Of a stretch of DNA of 64,000 nt, positions 1-12,300 are shown one piece after another; positions within the stretch are counted from its first letter, which is position 1, and the number at the start of each line of letters is the position of its first letter. Origin of the DNA: Odontesthes bonariensis (lineage: Eukaryota > Chordata > Actinopteri > Atheriniformes > Atherinopsidae); the NCBI RefSeq assembly GCF_027942865.1, contig NC_134510.1:30646163-30710162 (forward strand), written 5' to 3'. The translations under genes and the position numbers were made by a program. Below the pieces are notes generated by a model. That model was not told the origin of the DNA. It was given only the letters and a program-made list of their open reading frames with translations, and did not search any database.

Positions 1-547
1 TTCTTAGTTTTGGTCTTCAACTCCTGAGGGAAACGTTTCGTATCATTGTAGTTGCTAAGTTCCCCGGTGTATTCAACAGCTTGTGTTGGACTTTTTCTGA
101 TTTCATTTGGACCCAGGCAGGTATTGTTCAGTGTGTTTTTATGGTCAAAACAGCTGGAACGGGAAACGTCAAAAGGAAATGAAAATCATGAACACGCAAC
201 TTGTGTCAATATGCACAAGTAAAACTTGTGTTTTCTTCAGCCTATTTCAGGATTTGCTATCACTTTGAGCTAAAAAACATACAAACACACATTCTTCCTT
301 ACAGGTAAAGGCAACTGCAAAGTAGGGTAATAATTACCAGTTGCTTGATCACCCATTGAGGCCTTTCATTTTATACTTCAATAATTAAGATGAAAGAAAG
401 TATATATATATGAAAGTAAAGATGCGTGCAGCTGCTAATTAAGTAAATAAATCGATTCAACCACTATAAACTGCATTTAAGGGGTTGGAGCACTGTTAAT
501 GTGTCATACAAAAACACATTCAAGGCTCCGGCTCGGCTCATACGTAC
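1..547. other. Left-edge non-coding sequence (intron of the minus-strand Ig gene)
   Basis: I see no exon here. It lies downstream, in minus-strand transcription, of the C2-type Ig exon ending at 548, whose donor implies further exons (membrane segment and tail) beyond the left edge. Confidence 0.5.
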
Positions 548-787
548 CTGCTGTGTAGGTGGCAGAACTGTAGCCTAGCTTGTTGCCAACCATGCAGGTG
601 AAGTGGCCACAAATGGGACTCATGGTCAAAACCAATATTGTTCCATCTTTGGAGACATTTCCCACTGTCCGGGGGATGGCGGCTCTCTCATAGAGCCAGC
701 TGAAGATGGGTTCCGTCCCCCAGGCCTCACCACAAATCAGGGAAGAGTGAGACACATTGATGCTGACAGACACATGATGAACTGCCT
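548..787 (-). CDS. IgSF gene (minus strand), C2-type Ig domain exon
   Basis: This exon encodes one C2-type Ig domain of a cell-surface receptor. On the minus strand it has a good acceptor (pyrimidine-rich, ending tttgcag) before 787 and a donor (GCAG|gtacgt) after 548. Both boundaries are phase 1, the classic symmetrical arrangement of Ig-domain exons, and the length is 240 nt. The translation has a B-strand Cys (SLICG), a C-strand Trp (FSWLYE) and an F-strand Cys (HFTCMVGNKLG), so the domain has its disulfide pair. It follows the V-type exon at 2551-2916. The text is loosely similar to C2 domains of HEPACAM/CD2/CEACAM-type receptors. No orthologue can be named and the gene is incomplete in the window. 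Confidence 0.75.
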
Positions 788-1481
788 CTGCAAAGACATA
801 TGAAGAAGTTGAGGTCAATAATGAAAATAGGTATGTAGATAAAAAACTGAGAGCTGGATAGAAACAAGAGGTGTAAAGTGTTCAGCCCTGGGCATCTATC
901 TGTTACAAAGTAAGAATAATGGTGCATGCCTGTCCAAGAGGGTCCAAGACAAAGAATCATGAGAGACATTTAATGCTGTCAGGAGAAACTGGCTCAGGTT
1001 CAGAGACAATAATGAGATCAGAGAGTGAGGTATAATGTTGGAAAATGGGATGATGGAAAACCCTGGAAGCTGAGAGAGCAGATGTAAGAGAAGAGTGGAG
1101 CTGATGAATTGATACCGTTAGAGCCGGCAGATCTGAGGAAAAGCAGAAAACTAGAAAGCTACGATGAGACCAAAATCATCCAGAGGGACGGAAACAAAAC
1201 CAGAGAGAAAAGCAGAGAGCAAAGCCTCTAGGCAAATTTAATTTCAAGTGTTAAATTATTAAATTAGACATCCACCTTTAGAGGGAAACAATGTACAGTG
1301 GTGTGAGATTAAAGCACAGTCACTGTACTTCTGGTAATGTAGTACTTAACTCCCGAGAGGCCGGAGCACATCAGCTACTTTCCTGCCAGTGACTTATGTG
1401 CAGAGACAGATATATATTTATTTTTCATAAACCACTGTTGCAAGATTTTCAAAGTGTTGCTAGTAAAAAAAAATATACACT

Positions 1482-1850
1482 TTGATCAGCCATAACTTTA
1501 AGACCACTGAGAGGTGAAGTTTGTAACGTTATTCAAATGCAATGTTCTGCATCCTGGCATTCAAATTAATGTTGCTTTGACACCTGACCAGTCACACCAC
1601 CACATGGTAACAGCACTCCTGTACAAAGCAAGCCCAATCCACAAAGACCCCACAGAGCTCTCAGGGTCGATTGCTAATGACATCCTGACTGGTCAGGGTT
1701 CTTTTGGTGGCATGAGGATGACCTTCTCAATATTAGGCGGGTTAGATGTACTTAAGTATTTCCAAAAACTGACTGTTGTCCTCTTTCAGCCCCAGCATCA
1801 AGTGACCATATATTCAAACTGTGAAGGAATCATCTACAAGTAAGGCTGTC
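1482..1850. repeat. Degenerate interspersed repeat
   Basis: The segment opens with a 'gatcagccataac..' phrase that I recognise as common in fish repetitive DNA. It holds a 109-codon open frame (1514-1843) with no recognisable domain. The family is not assigned, and this is a pattern-memory call only. Confidence 0.3.
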
Positions 1851-2084
1851 ACAGATATTTATTTAAAACTGATTATCACTTAGACTTATTTTTGCAGGTA
1901 ACAGTTTGTCTACTTAATAAACTTCTCAAATCCCAGCTTCACAGAGCCCATGAGGTTGTCTGTAAATGGTTTATTTTGTCAGATAAACTAAGGCTTAATT
2001 CATTTTAAATGAATTGTTGTTTCCAGTGTGAAAGGTAGAATTTGAACTTCAGTTTTTTGCTTATACATAGTATCAAATGTGGCT

Positions 2085-2410
2085 GCACGACTGTGTGGTG
2101 GTTAGCATTGTTGCCTCACAGCAACCTGCTTCAAATCTCTGCTGGGGCCTTTCTACGTGGAGTTTGCACGTTCTTCCTGTACATGTTTGTGCTCTCTCTC
2201 CGGCTTCCTCCTACGCGTTAGGGTAGCTGGTGAAGTTAAATTGACCCTTGGAGCGAGTGTGAGCATGTGGGGTTGTTTGTCTCTGTGGCCCTGTGATGAA
2301 CTGGTGACCTGTCCAGGGTGTTCCTCTCGCCTGATGTCAGCTGGGATAGGCTCCGGCCCCCCGCAACCCTGAATTGGATTACGTGGGTATGGAAAATGGA
2401 TAGATGGATA
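2085..2410 (+). repeat. L2/Maui-like retroposon 3' end
   Basis: The sequence has the familiar teleost retroposon text: a 'gtggttagcattgttgcctcacagca' opening, a 'gatgaactggtgacctgtccagggtgt' core, 'gctgggataggctccggccccc', and an ending in (GGATa) short tandem repeats. Identification with the Maui/L2 3' region is from general knowledge of fish repeats. A reverse-strand relative lies at about 50163-50282. Confidence 0.7.
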
Positions 2411-2550
2411 AAAAAGCCCCTAACTGATTCCAAAAAAGGAAAATGACTTATACAAAAAGCTGTTACCTTGGTCAGTAGAGAATGTAATAAAGTGAGTCAC
2501 CACATACAGTCATTTAAAAAAGTTCTCACACGCTGCACATCGTACTGTAC

Positions 2551-2916
2551 CGTATTCCCTGACGATGCAGTGCGCAGTGGTCTTGGCCCCCGTGCGATCT
2601 GTCACAGTCACAGCGTACACGCCGCTGTCTGCTCTGCTGTATCCATTAATCAGAAGTGTCGTCTCCTGCTGCTCGGTGTTCACATGGACGTTTGGCCTCG
2701 TACCAGGGCACTTCAGGCTGCTGCCAGGGCATGTGGCCAGCGTCACTCTCACCGGATCAATTCCAGTTTCAGGCTCCTGTTCCCAGGTTACCATAGAAAT
2801 CTCTTCCAGGGGACCCTGCACCATCCGGGCTTTCAGAACCAGGCTGGAGCCAGGGATTACATGCACGGGCTGCTGATTGAGGATGTGCACCGACATACAC
2901 TGGAGCCCATGTGGCA
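2551..2916 (-). CDS. IgSF gene (minus strand), N-terminal V-type Ig domain exon
   Basis: This exon encodes the membrane-distal V-type Ig domain. The acceptor before 2916 (tttgtcctcag) and the donor after 2551 (TACG|gtacag) are both phase 1, and the exon is 366 nt. The C-strand Trp (MVTWEQEP) and the D-x-G-x-Y motif (ADSGVYAVTV) identify the fold. The canonical B- and F-strand cysteines are missing (LKA and YAVTV at those places), as is typical of the N-terminal domains of CD2/SLAM, HEPACAM and CEACAM proteins. Two other cysteines (ATCPGSSLKCPG) sit close together in the middle of the domain and could form a local bond. The signal-peptide exon should lie to the right but was not found with confidence. 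The gene lies head-to-head with the plus-strand Ig gene starting near 5.95 kb. Confidence 0.75.
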
Positions 2917-3638
2917 CTGAGGACAAATATTGGACCATTTGTTATTACATGCTCTTCAATGCCTCCATACAGTATTTTTTTTTGACTCAGCTGATGAGGA
3001 TGACCTGAGTTTTGTATCTTAAAAATGCTGAATGGCACAACTCAGAAATCTCTCATATGTGTATGAATGTACTGTATGTGGCTACGCTCTGTCAATGATG
3101 TCAAGTGATTTATGGTGCATGACAGGCATGCTTAATGTGATATCCATCAAGCCACATCAGTATCTTAAAGTCTGTGTCAAAGCCTGGTAAGCTTGTATGC
3201 ATTTACCAGCAGGGCTATAAATCATGTGTCTTGACTTGATCGGCAGACGAGGGAGGAAGTGTAAATAATGCAAGTGCGGTTAGTAATGCTAGAGGCCGTT
3301 TACCAGCAGTGTTTTGTCAGTGCACAATGGTGCAATATCTAAAGGCTGCTCTTCCTGTGTATTTTGTGTGAATGAAAGCGTACTGCAGTCTCATCTTGAA
3401 TGCAGAAGAATTGAAAAACACATCAGCACGAATGCTTGGAAATATTTTCTTTCTTTGGCTTCAAGCAGTTTTTTTTTAGTAGAAATGATTAGGACGGTGG
3501 CTACAGCAAAAAGCCTTACTCAAGAGAAACAGTGGGGCAACTCTCCAGCACAGGAAATATTGCAGATCCATAACACCTGCTGATGTAGAAAGAGAGCAGA
3601 GAAAGAGAAATTTGCCCATGACCTCAGCAGCAGCTCAC

Positions 3639-3671
3639 CAATTCCTCTGTACTTGGGCAGCAGGGATGCCA
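3639..3671 (-). CDS. Possible 33-nt micro-exon or leader exon of the minus-strand Ig gene
   Basis: A strong minus-strand acceptor (ttgttgttcttgctgcag) before 3671 and a donor (ATTG|gtgagc) after 3639 flank 33 nt. Read in phase 1 it stays open and joins in frame to the V-type exon. Alternatively, an ATG at 3690-3692 begins a short hydrophobic stretch (MLLLFLLQ..), but that reading leaves the donor in phase 0, which does not match the next exon. No transcript evidence is available. Confidence 0.2.
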
Positions 3672-5403
3672 CTGCAGCAAGAACAACAACATCTCAAAAT
3701 GCAAAATTAAAATGAGAGCACGAAACAATCAAAGCAGCATGCACCACTATTAGAAATGTAACCCAAATGTTCAGCACATCCCTTTTTCTCTTTTAATTTG
3801 TTTGTGAAGCATCCAAATAACAGGATTGGCACTGCAGACTCTAAAGTCAGAAACTGGAACAAAACATGGATGAAACTGCTGCCAAAAAAAAAAAAAAAAA
3901 AGAACCCACTCAAGCACAGCAGGTACAACAAAACACACAGAGAGAAAAAAACTGACACAACGGCGCAGGAACACAACCTGCATGCAATAAATCTACCCTA
4001 GAGTTCGTCCTCTTGTTGACCTTGAAGTTTACCACATTAAAACCAGCGAGAGACAGAATCACCTACCGATGCAAAGCTGAGACAAACCGTACAGCCGGGC
4101 AAGAGTTCCACGTTCTCAGGGTTTAAAGTCCAACAGAGCTCAGTCTGCCAGTAAATCTATGGCCCTCGATGAAGTAATACCTCCAAAGCGCTTGTCATTA
4201 CATTATAACAAATGATCAAATTCAAACAGGAGTAAAGTTATGTTTTTTGGACCTACAGATCACTTATCTGGCTTGTTTCTCTTCTTGTTAGGTCCAGCAA
4301 ATGTGTGTCTGTGTGTGTGTTCCATGTAGGCGTCACCTTGTTTTCAAGCCGTTTCTTCCCCTTTCACCCCCACCCTCCCTTCCTGAACTTTCAATACTTC
4401 TTTCTGCTTTGTGCTTAATAATAAGTGAACTCTCCATTGTAAAAATCACTCCCCCTATTCCCACCCACCCTCCTCCTTTCTCCGAGCTGTGTCCAAGCGT
4501 CTGCTCCCAAGCATACGCTCGCTCAACAATGCAGCGTGTTCGACTGGACTTTCACATAACTGTTGTTGTGCTTTTTGTAACAAAGATAAAACGCAATGGT
4601 ATTCTTTTAAAGGAAAAAAACGCAGCCTCATGAAATAGTCTTTGTACTTCAGGCTTCTTATCCAGCAGGAACACCATTTGCCCTGCAGACACAATACATT
4701 GTCTTGGCTTTGGACTGTAACGAGGACATAATACAGTACATGATTCACTCTATTCTTATTTCTTCCAATAATTGTCCCTCGGCTGTAACTGAGAAATATC
4801 TTCAAGCACGTAAAGGGAAATGCCAACAACTTTATTCCCTGGGGAATTTCATGGAGCCACTCTGAAATTAACATTGTATTCCATCCTTATGTAACATGTT
4901 TGAATTTTAACCTCAGCTGGATGCAAGAAACAGCACGATCAAACAATGGAAAGCTCCAGAACAGCTACTAAAACAACCTTGAAATGAAATTGTTTTCTCA
5001 GCTACGCATGCGTTTTACACTCCTGCAGCTCTGGAGCGTAATGACATCACTTATTCAGAGGTTATCACTGCAGTTTCTCACTTCAGGAGGCACATCCCGG
5101 GGCCCAGATATGAGTGATGTAAAACTGATTATAAATCCATTTGTGCTTGCAGAGGATTTACGAATAATCACGGCAGTTCCAGCTGTGGATCCCACAGAGT
5201 TCATTGTCAACAAAGAAGTACTGTTAGCTAGAATTATCCAGTGGGTGGCACTAATACTACAGCTGAAACATATCAGCAGACATTAGTTAGACTATTCCGA
5301 GTGTCAGGCTTTGGTTCACATTAACATATCAGTACAAAATTGATTCAATCACTGAGTTGAATGTGTTAAAATGTAGCCACCTTATGTAATTTTACTGCTT
5401 AAA

Positions 5404-5872
5404 CAGATCACAGCTGTAGTAGCTTCACTAAGAGGAAAACTTAGTTATATTCAGATGAAAGTGTTTTACCCAAGTCCCCTTTAATTTATGGACCATTGAA
5501 CGGCTTCTTAAATGCTCCCTCTTAGAGGAAAGCTTAGCCATGTTTCTGATATTATTAATGCTTCACTAGGAGGCAAACTTAGTCATATTCATATATTGAA
5601 GATCTGTTATCATTCATTACATCAACAGTTCTGTTATTAGCTATATTTTTAAATGCTTCCTCTTAGAGGAAAGTTTATCCATGTTTGTTAGCTTTTGTTA
5701 GTTTACTCAAATTACCTGTTATAGTTATACCAATCTTACTGTTAGCTAAAATTAATGTTTTTATTTACCTGTATTTCTGTGTTGTATTTTTTATGTCTTT
5801 ATGTAAAGCACATTGAGTTGCCTGTGGTATGAAATGCGCTATATAAATAAAGATTGATTGATTGATTGATAG
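5404..5872 (+). repeat. Retroposon 3' tail with (ATTG)n end and upstream decayed internal repeats
   Basis: The segment ends with 'aagcacattgagttgcctgtggtatgaaatgcgctatataaataaagattgattgattgattgat', a typical fish LINE/SINE 3' tail with a short tandem terminus. Upstream, four diverged copies of a phrase containing 'gaggaaaacttag' or 'gaggaaagcttag' occur near 5430, 5524, 5570 and 5658. Confidence 0.55.
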
Positions 5873-5926
5873 TTGAACTAAAACCAGAGAAGATAACGAT
5901 GACCTCAAAGCATGACGTATGAGCTG

Positions 5927-5933
5927 TATAAAG
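5927..5933 (+). promoter_or_regulatory. TATA box of the plus-strand Ig receptor gene
   Basis: TATAAAG lies in a GC-richer context (gtataaaggcggg), with a CRE-like 'tgacgta' about 15 nt upstream. Spacing predicts a transcription start near 5955-5960. The first splice donor at 6119 and the signal-peptide exon at 6326 follow in the expected order. Confidence 0.5.
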
Positions 5934-5956
5934 GCGGGAACAATTGGTTATTCATA

Positions 5957-6118
5957 TTCACTTTTTAGAGATGTGCTGGCTCTTTAAGAAAACAGGTGTG
6001 TCGTTGACAGGTAATAGTACAGAAACAGGAAGTAGCCGCTTTAGAAAGCAAACGCAAACGACAAGGGACCGTTTTCTTCAGCACAAAATGAACATGAGGG
6101 AAGAAGGGAAATACTTTG
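5957..6118 (+). other. Probable 5' non-coding exon 1 of the plus-strand Ig receptor gene
   Basis: The start is placed by the TATA box and the end by the donor ACTTTG|gtaaga at 6119. It contains an upstream ATG pair (ATGAACATG). After splicing to 6326 this frame runs 14 codons and stops before the main ATG, so it is a candidate uORF. The exact transcription start is a guess. Confidence 0.4.
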
Positions 6119-6325
6119 GTAAGATTCATACAGCTAATTGCTCGTAGCACATTTAGAGATCAGCTTTATTTTCCTTTGAACCAGGTAAGGTGAGCAGAAA
6201 AGTGTCAAATCTAACATGTGATTTGGTTTCTGTAAAGATCTTGGTGTGCTCAATAAATAAAACTTAAAACTGCTTTAAAATGAACTAAGTTCGTGTCTAA
6301 AGTCATTTGAATATTCTCTCTGCAG

Positions 6326-6383
6326 ACCGGCCTGACTGACGACATGAAACAATCTTTGCTCCTCGTCTGTCTGTCCCTGGCAG
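6326..6383 (+). CDS. Ig receptor exon 2: start codon and signal peptide
   Basis: The acceptor (attctctctgcag) precedes 6326 and the donor GCAG|gtaaaa follows 6383. Coding begins at the ATG at 6344 (40 nt, ending phase 1). It encodes MKQSLLLVCLSLA, a basic residue followed by a hydrophobic core. The next exon finishes the signal peptide with VLLSASVLA, so cleavage is likely around residue 22. This ATG is the first one in frame with the Ig domains. Confidence 0.75.
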
Positions 6384-9300
6384 GTAAAACCATTTGCTCT
6401 GACACTTTCTTCTCTTCTTCCGACTGCATCGTTCAAACAGCTCATACAAGTCTCCGAGGAGTATCGGTGGAGACTTTACTGTGAGGAAAAATGAATGAAT
6501 AAATAAACAGGCCAGGGAGGGACCGCTGTAATATTCCAGGCACGTAAATAAAACAATTGCATTTCGGCCTGTGAAACCTGCGCGACCGCATTCCCGTCAG
6601 TGGAGCCTTCAGGGTCTACTTACAGAATCCTACGTCCGAGTTTCATTATGTGGCGCAGAATAACAATTGGCTCATTGCTTCTGTAACAGTTATGGTAGCG
6701 TGTGCAGCGCTACAGTTTTTGATTACAGTAATCACCAGAGGTGGGAGAAAGTCCCTATGTTGCAGGTCCAAGTAGAGTCTCAAGTCTTTGCTCTCAAGTC
6801 CAAGTCAAGTCGTCCTAGGATTTTTGTTTTCGAGTCCCAACCAAGTCCTAACAAATCGATTATAATTAATAATACATGACCACGCCTCAATTAAGTTGTT
6901 TATATTTTATTGTTAATGTTCTGCCACTTATTCATTTGTATATTTTTATTAATATTGTGCTTAGATGCTTCGTCAATATAAGCACTGCCTTCTTGTGCCA
7001 ATAAAGCTATTTGAAATTGAAAAAATTGGGCGATATCTTTTTTTTTTTTTGTGTTTTGGCATTAATTATCCAGCCAAGACTTTGTAAATCAATAGACAAT
7101 AGACTTTGGGAGGTATTTCTCCTTTTATTTCTACACAAACTTGCTGAAACTTGCACATAAAAAATTCAGGCGGCGTTCAGGTGTCACTGACGGCTGGGAT
7201 TTCTGCCTGGTTGCTACAGTATTGATGCGACACTTTTAAAAAATATTTTAATATTTGTGCTTGCTGCCTGTGACTTGACTCGAGTCCAGAGGGTTAAGTC
7301 CAAGTAGAGTCTCAAGTCTTTGCTCTCAAGTCCAAGTAGAGTCTCAAGTCTTTTTTTGATTTGGTCAAGCAAGTCTCAAGTCATCAAAATCGGGACTCGA
7401 GTCCAAGTCAAGTCTCAAGTCTCGAGTCCAAGTTCTCTGTAAGTACCTCTGGTAATCACAGCATGAAAAATAGACCTGTTAACTTGACTATTGCTCAGAC
7501 TGCAAAAACAAAACTCCATTAGTTATCATAAAGCCTGACCACAAGCATGTACAGTTATCTCAAGGACCCAATGAGTCAGCGGACCCTGGTTTAGCTCATA
7601 AAATTCTACAAACACGAAGAGACAAAATGGCAACAAAGATCGATAGAAATGACCAGAGCCTTATAACCAATGGCACACAAAGCAATTCAGAAAATATTCA
7701 GCATGTTCATATTCAATTGCACAATGGTCACATAGACACAAAGCAAAATGAGACACAAAATGTAGCTCAAATTGAGCAAAGATGCAGTACAACCAAGAAA
7801 GGGCTACAAAACTACCCAAAAGAACAAACAGATGGAAAAACTTCCCAACAAAGGCAATGTTTATTACATTGCCTTTGTAATGGGAAATGACTCACACCCC
7901 TGAACTTCTTGGTGGGAAGTTTTGTTTTGTGTTTTCTCTATCCTATGCTGACAGTAACAGAAATATAGAGGACTGGCAACAGAATTCCATAACTGCATTT
8001 TATATTTGTGGAAAGAATAATGTATAAAAATGGCAAAGATTGAGCAGCAAATATAAACTTTCAGTGTTTGTGCTGCTTCAGAGAGATGAGCAAAGAAAAA
8101 TTAGCTCCAGGAATGTAAATTGAATTTTAATTTGTCCATTAACTAAGGGCTGTTGTTCATGCATGAAATATAATAATTGAAGTAATAATCAGCAACACTT
8201 TCCAATTATTAAATATTCATTTTACTGCCATGTATCAGCAGATGAGATACTGCACAGCAGTGGTTCAACCTGGAGTGTCTAAATGCTGAAAGCATTTTTT
8301 ATTTTTTTTTGTTTCTAAACGTCTGTGCGGTTGGGCGGATGAATCACCGATAATACCTTCAGTAAGAACAAAAACATTTTTCAGTTTTCTACTGAAAATT
8401 GGATGGATGGATAAAAAACTGAAAAGACAGCTTGTCAGAATACTCCCACTTGATCGACCTCAAGGAACTTAAAGTTTAGCTTCATAAAGTAAAATATTTT
8501 CAAGCTACCAGTTTACAGTTTTATGGGCAGATCTTTTTTTTTTTTATCAAATTGGCATGTCATCTCAACTCTTTTATTTTGTTTTTAATTCTTTATTCCA
8601 TATCTAGAGCTGGATCAAATAGTTATGTATTTAATTACAAATAATCTTTTTTTGAATAACTCTTAACTCTTAATAATGCCTTAAGTACAATGTCTTTGAC
8701 TTTTGCTCTTTTAAGGCCTTTGTAAAAACAGTCCAACAGAACATGAAAGTATCATCGTTCTCCTGCGTCACTCATGGGCGTTTCTCACTTCTGTCTCATT
8801 ACTTTTTACCCAGATACAAAGTCAACAAAGGCCAAAGCCTAAAACCTGTTTGTTACCTTTAAAATGCCTGTGTGGGAACCTGAATCCATCTAGTGTAAAG
8901 TCAATCCAGTGAGACCAATCAGGACCTTATTGATATGATTCACTGTAACTTGCGTGGCGGGTGTTCTTCCATGGTTGTTTTGCCAGTAAAAGGACATTGT
9001 AGATTCAGATAGTCTTCTCCAGTCTCAATCCTCAACACCAACACAAAGATCCAAACAGAAAAACAGAGATTTTCTTCTTCACCCTCTTTTCTCTACAGAC
9101 AACAACATATCACATTTAAACAGATGAATACATAAAATCAATGGATCTTCACAACACAGATACCTAAAAATCGTCTATTTGCCAGTAATTCTTGCAATGG
9201 AAGACAAGAAAAATACAATAGTGACATGGCTTTCTTTAAGTTAGGCTAACAGAACACAAAATGTTTTTACTTGTGTTCATTAACAGTCCAAAAAACATAG

Positions 9301-12300
9301 TGTGACTCTATGAGGAAGGAAAGTGTTTTTTCTATCGAGTTTATACCTCCAGAGACAGTCTGTGTCTCTATAGATTTCCTCTCTGCAGTGATGGAAGATG
9401 TATTTGCTTGAGTAACAGTACCAGTGTAGGAATACTTGTTTACATGCTTAAATAATCACTTTTAATTATCACTGTAAGCAGTCTCTTACTGTTGTAGCTG
9501 GTTCAGATTAAGCCTGTTTTTAACTGCTGGCCTACATTTTTGTTGTATTTAAGAAATCCTGTGAAAATGTAGTGGATAGGACAGAAGAAAAGAGTGGAAT
9601 ATCTCCACTACACAAATTTGTGCTGATCATATTATCTATTTAAGACATTTCAGAGGTTAACATCATTATGCCCTAAACAATAAATGAAGTGAAACCAAAA
9701 GTGCTCGAACATGGCATAGAGTATGGATATCTTAAAATGCCGTATGTCCCACAGGAGAACTTGTTATCGTTGAGGTTTTCCCTTTTAGTTTCCATGTAGC
9801 ACCATCATTTTATTGCTTCTGCTGTATTTAGTTTTGCACCCATTACTGCTCCAGAATGATGTGATGCCCACTGTAAACATTAATATTTTTATTTTTTTGT
9901 TTAGTTCTCCTCTCTGCCAGTGTACTGGCAAAGGACCAGGTGCAGATCCAGTTCCAGACAGATCCGGTCCTGACACAAACTGGCACTGAAATAGTCTTCA
10001 CAGTGTTGGTTGTGCCTGAGGTTTTCACCATGACATGGAAGTACCAAGGAGGAGTTACTCTGGGTGCGAGGATCGCAGGAGTCAGCAGTGTTAACCCGGT
10101 GCCCCAGTTCCTGGGCAGAGTCACCATTGGCGCCACTCAGCTCCGAATTGGAAACGCCCAGCTCCAAGATGCGGGGAACTACACAGTGGAGGTGGAACCC
10201 ATTGCCACCACAGGCCTGTCTGGTAACTCCAGATCTATACAGCTGAGGGTGTTTGGTAAGAGATAAAGAAGTGTGCCTGAACAGGGGAGAAGACGGGATG
10301 CGGAGTGGTGGTGAAGTGTGTAGGGGACAGAGGTTGTGAGGAAGGGATGATGTTAAGGGAGAACGTGAGGAAATGAAGAGGAGAGGGAGGATTTAGGGAG
10401 TAAGAGAATTACTCGGGTAGGTATAATGAAATTAGTGACCCATAGAAGAGGAGGTAAAATTAATAAAAAAGGAGGAGGGGGTGAAGCAAGTGGCTCAGGG
10501 CTTTATGCTAATTAAAACTCATTTGATATTCAGCACTCATGCTCTTAGATGTTCGATTTTGTCTAAATGTGGTGCAGCATTTAGAGACAGTACATTCTGT
10601 ATTTGCATTCATTTACATTCAGTACTGTAATGGAGCCTGAACAGCTGAGTGTCTCTTTATTTTCAGTCATCAGCCCACGCTGAAGGGATGACGTATACAT
10701 CCTTCTTACCTCGAGTACTAATGGGAGGGCAGGGAGCCTGAATTGTTTGAAGCACCAGTCTGTTGCTGAAAGGTCACATTCTGTGAACTCACGACTGCTG
10801 GTTCACATCTTGGATCGGTGGAGTCCTTGAGCACGACTCTAATCCTCCAGCTTACTCTCTATTAACTCTTGAAATGAGAGTCTGCTTAAATCTTAACATA
10901 TGAAACACTGCTGCTGAGTCACAGACAAGCGGGTGCTCTATAAAAATGCAAGTAATTAGAGCTATTTAGTAGTTGCTCTAATGTTTTTGTTTGCTGTTGT
11001 GGTTCTCTCTTAGTCACAGCTCCCTCCTCCATCCATACGCCCCCTCTTCTCCCAGTCCAATTATTTAACTTAGGCTGCTCGCCAAGAGGCATTCGGCTAC
11101 CGCTCACACCGTCTGCCCTCTTATTTGCCATCTGCGCTTCTATCTGAACGCTGTCCCTTCTCAGCTCTCTCTTGCTTTGATTACAACAAATTATCCTCAA
11201 CAGAAACATCAAACTGCTCCCTATTGTTCTGTCACTCCATCTCTTGAAGTGTGCTCTCACTGATACTCTCAGGCTCCATTCTAACAGCAGCAGTTATTCA
11301 GAAACATTTTGTCTGTGATTCTGTTTTTTTGAAGTCTAAAATAAAATTAACTTTTTTTATTTTTTTTATTTTCAAGATGCGGTATCTGGGGTGAGTCTGT
11401 TTGTTCCTTCAGTGGCAGTGGAGGGGAGAAATGTGTCTCTGAGCTGTACACGGACTGCAGGGACAGAGATTACAGTCCAGTGGGGCAAAGACGGCTCAGC
11501 CATCACAGCCGACTCCAGGATCACTATCTCAGGTGGCTCTCTGGTCATCAACCCAGCCAGACGAGGTGACGCCGGAGAGTACACATGTACTGCCAGCAAC
11601 CCTGTCAGCGCCCAAACGGCCACACAAAGCGTCACTGTCTACTGTGAGTTTACACTGACCAAGACAAGAAGCAGCTAATCTGCTGTAACCACTGCAAATG
11701 GCAGTAGCTTATCTCCCTATCCACATTGCACTGCACACAGTGTGCTGAATTGCACTCAGCTTGCAAAAGACAGTCTTCCATAAGCTTACAAAGCTGCTTC
11801 TGGCTTTGTGTTGATCACATCATTAAGTCTGATATGACACTCTCACAGCAGCATCCTGTTCTATGGTATTTACCGACTGCATCAAAGTCTTTTTCGATCA
11901 AAATTGGTTTCTTTACCTAAATTCAAAGAACCAAGTGCCAAAAGCATTTGTACTTCAGTAAAGGTAAGTCAAATTAATATTGAGTCTTCAAATTGGGTGG
12001 CCACAGAAATGTGCGTCACCAGAATTGGTTGCAAAGCGAATCTGTAATAACACCATCAAAGAGCCTGTTACATTTCTGCTGTCTGACTGTGTCTTGTTAA
12101 ACCTGCTGAGGATTGTTTTCACAGTTCATTCATCTGTTATTTTCCCCCCTTTTTTTTATTAAATGCTCAGTCTATCATTTCTCAGAAATAATGAAAAATG
12201 CTGTTCACTCGTTGGGCGACATCTTAAATTGACATGATTTCCAACAAAAAACAATTTACAGTAATTCACAGCAGAACTACATAATGAAATAGTTTTTAAA

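Larger units (their letters stand above)
788..2550. other. Intron of the minus-strand Ig gene
   Basis: This is the 1.76-kb intron between the two Ig exons. It carries an old interspersed repeat around 1480-1850 and a retroposon tail at about 2085-2410, described separately. No other exon was seen. Confidence 0.6.
2917..5900. other. Intergenic/intronic stretch between divergent Ig genes
   Basis: Apart from the possible micro-exon at 3639-3671 and the repeat-like sequence after 5400, I see no coding signal. There is an A-homopolymer of about 18 nt near 3884-3902. Open frames here (for example the 139-codon minus-strand frame at 4455-4874) lack splice or domain support. Confidence 0.4.

Noticed and set aside
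2565..2876. Plus-strand frames over the V-type Ig exon
   Set aside because: Shadows of the minus-strand Ig domain, which has the real splice sites and motifs.
4455..4874. 139-codon minus-strand open frame
   Set aside because: No recognisable domain and no splice sites in phase with the Ig gene; composition looks random.
7627..7890. 87-codon Asn/Gln-rich frame inside intron 2
   Set aside because: Superficially like the Ig receptor tail in composition, but it is A-rich intron sequence without splice sites in phase.
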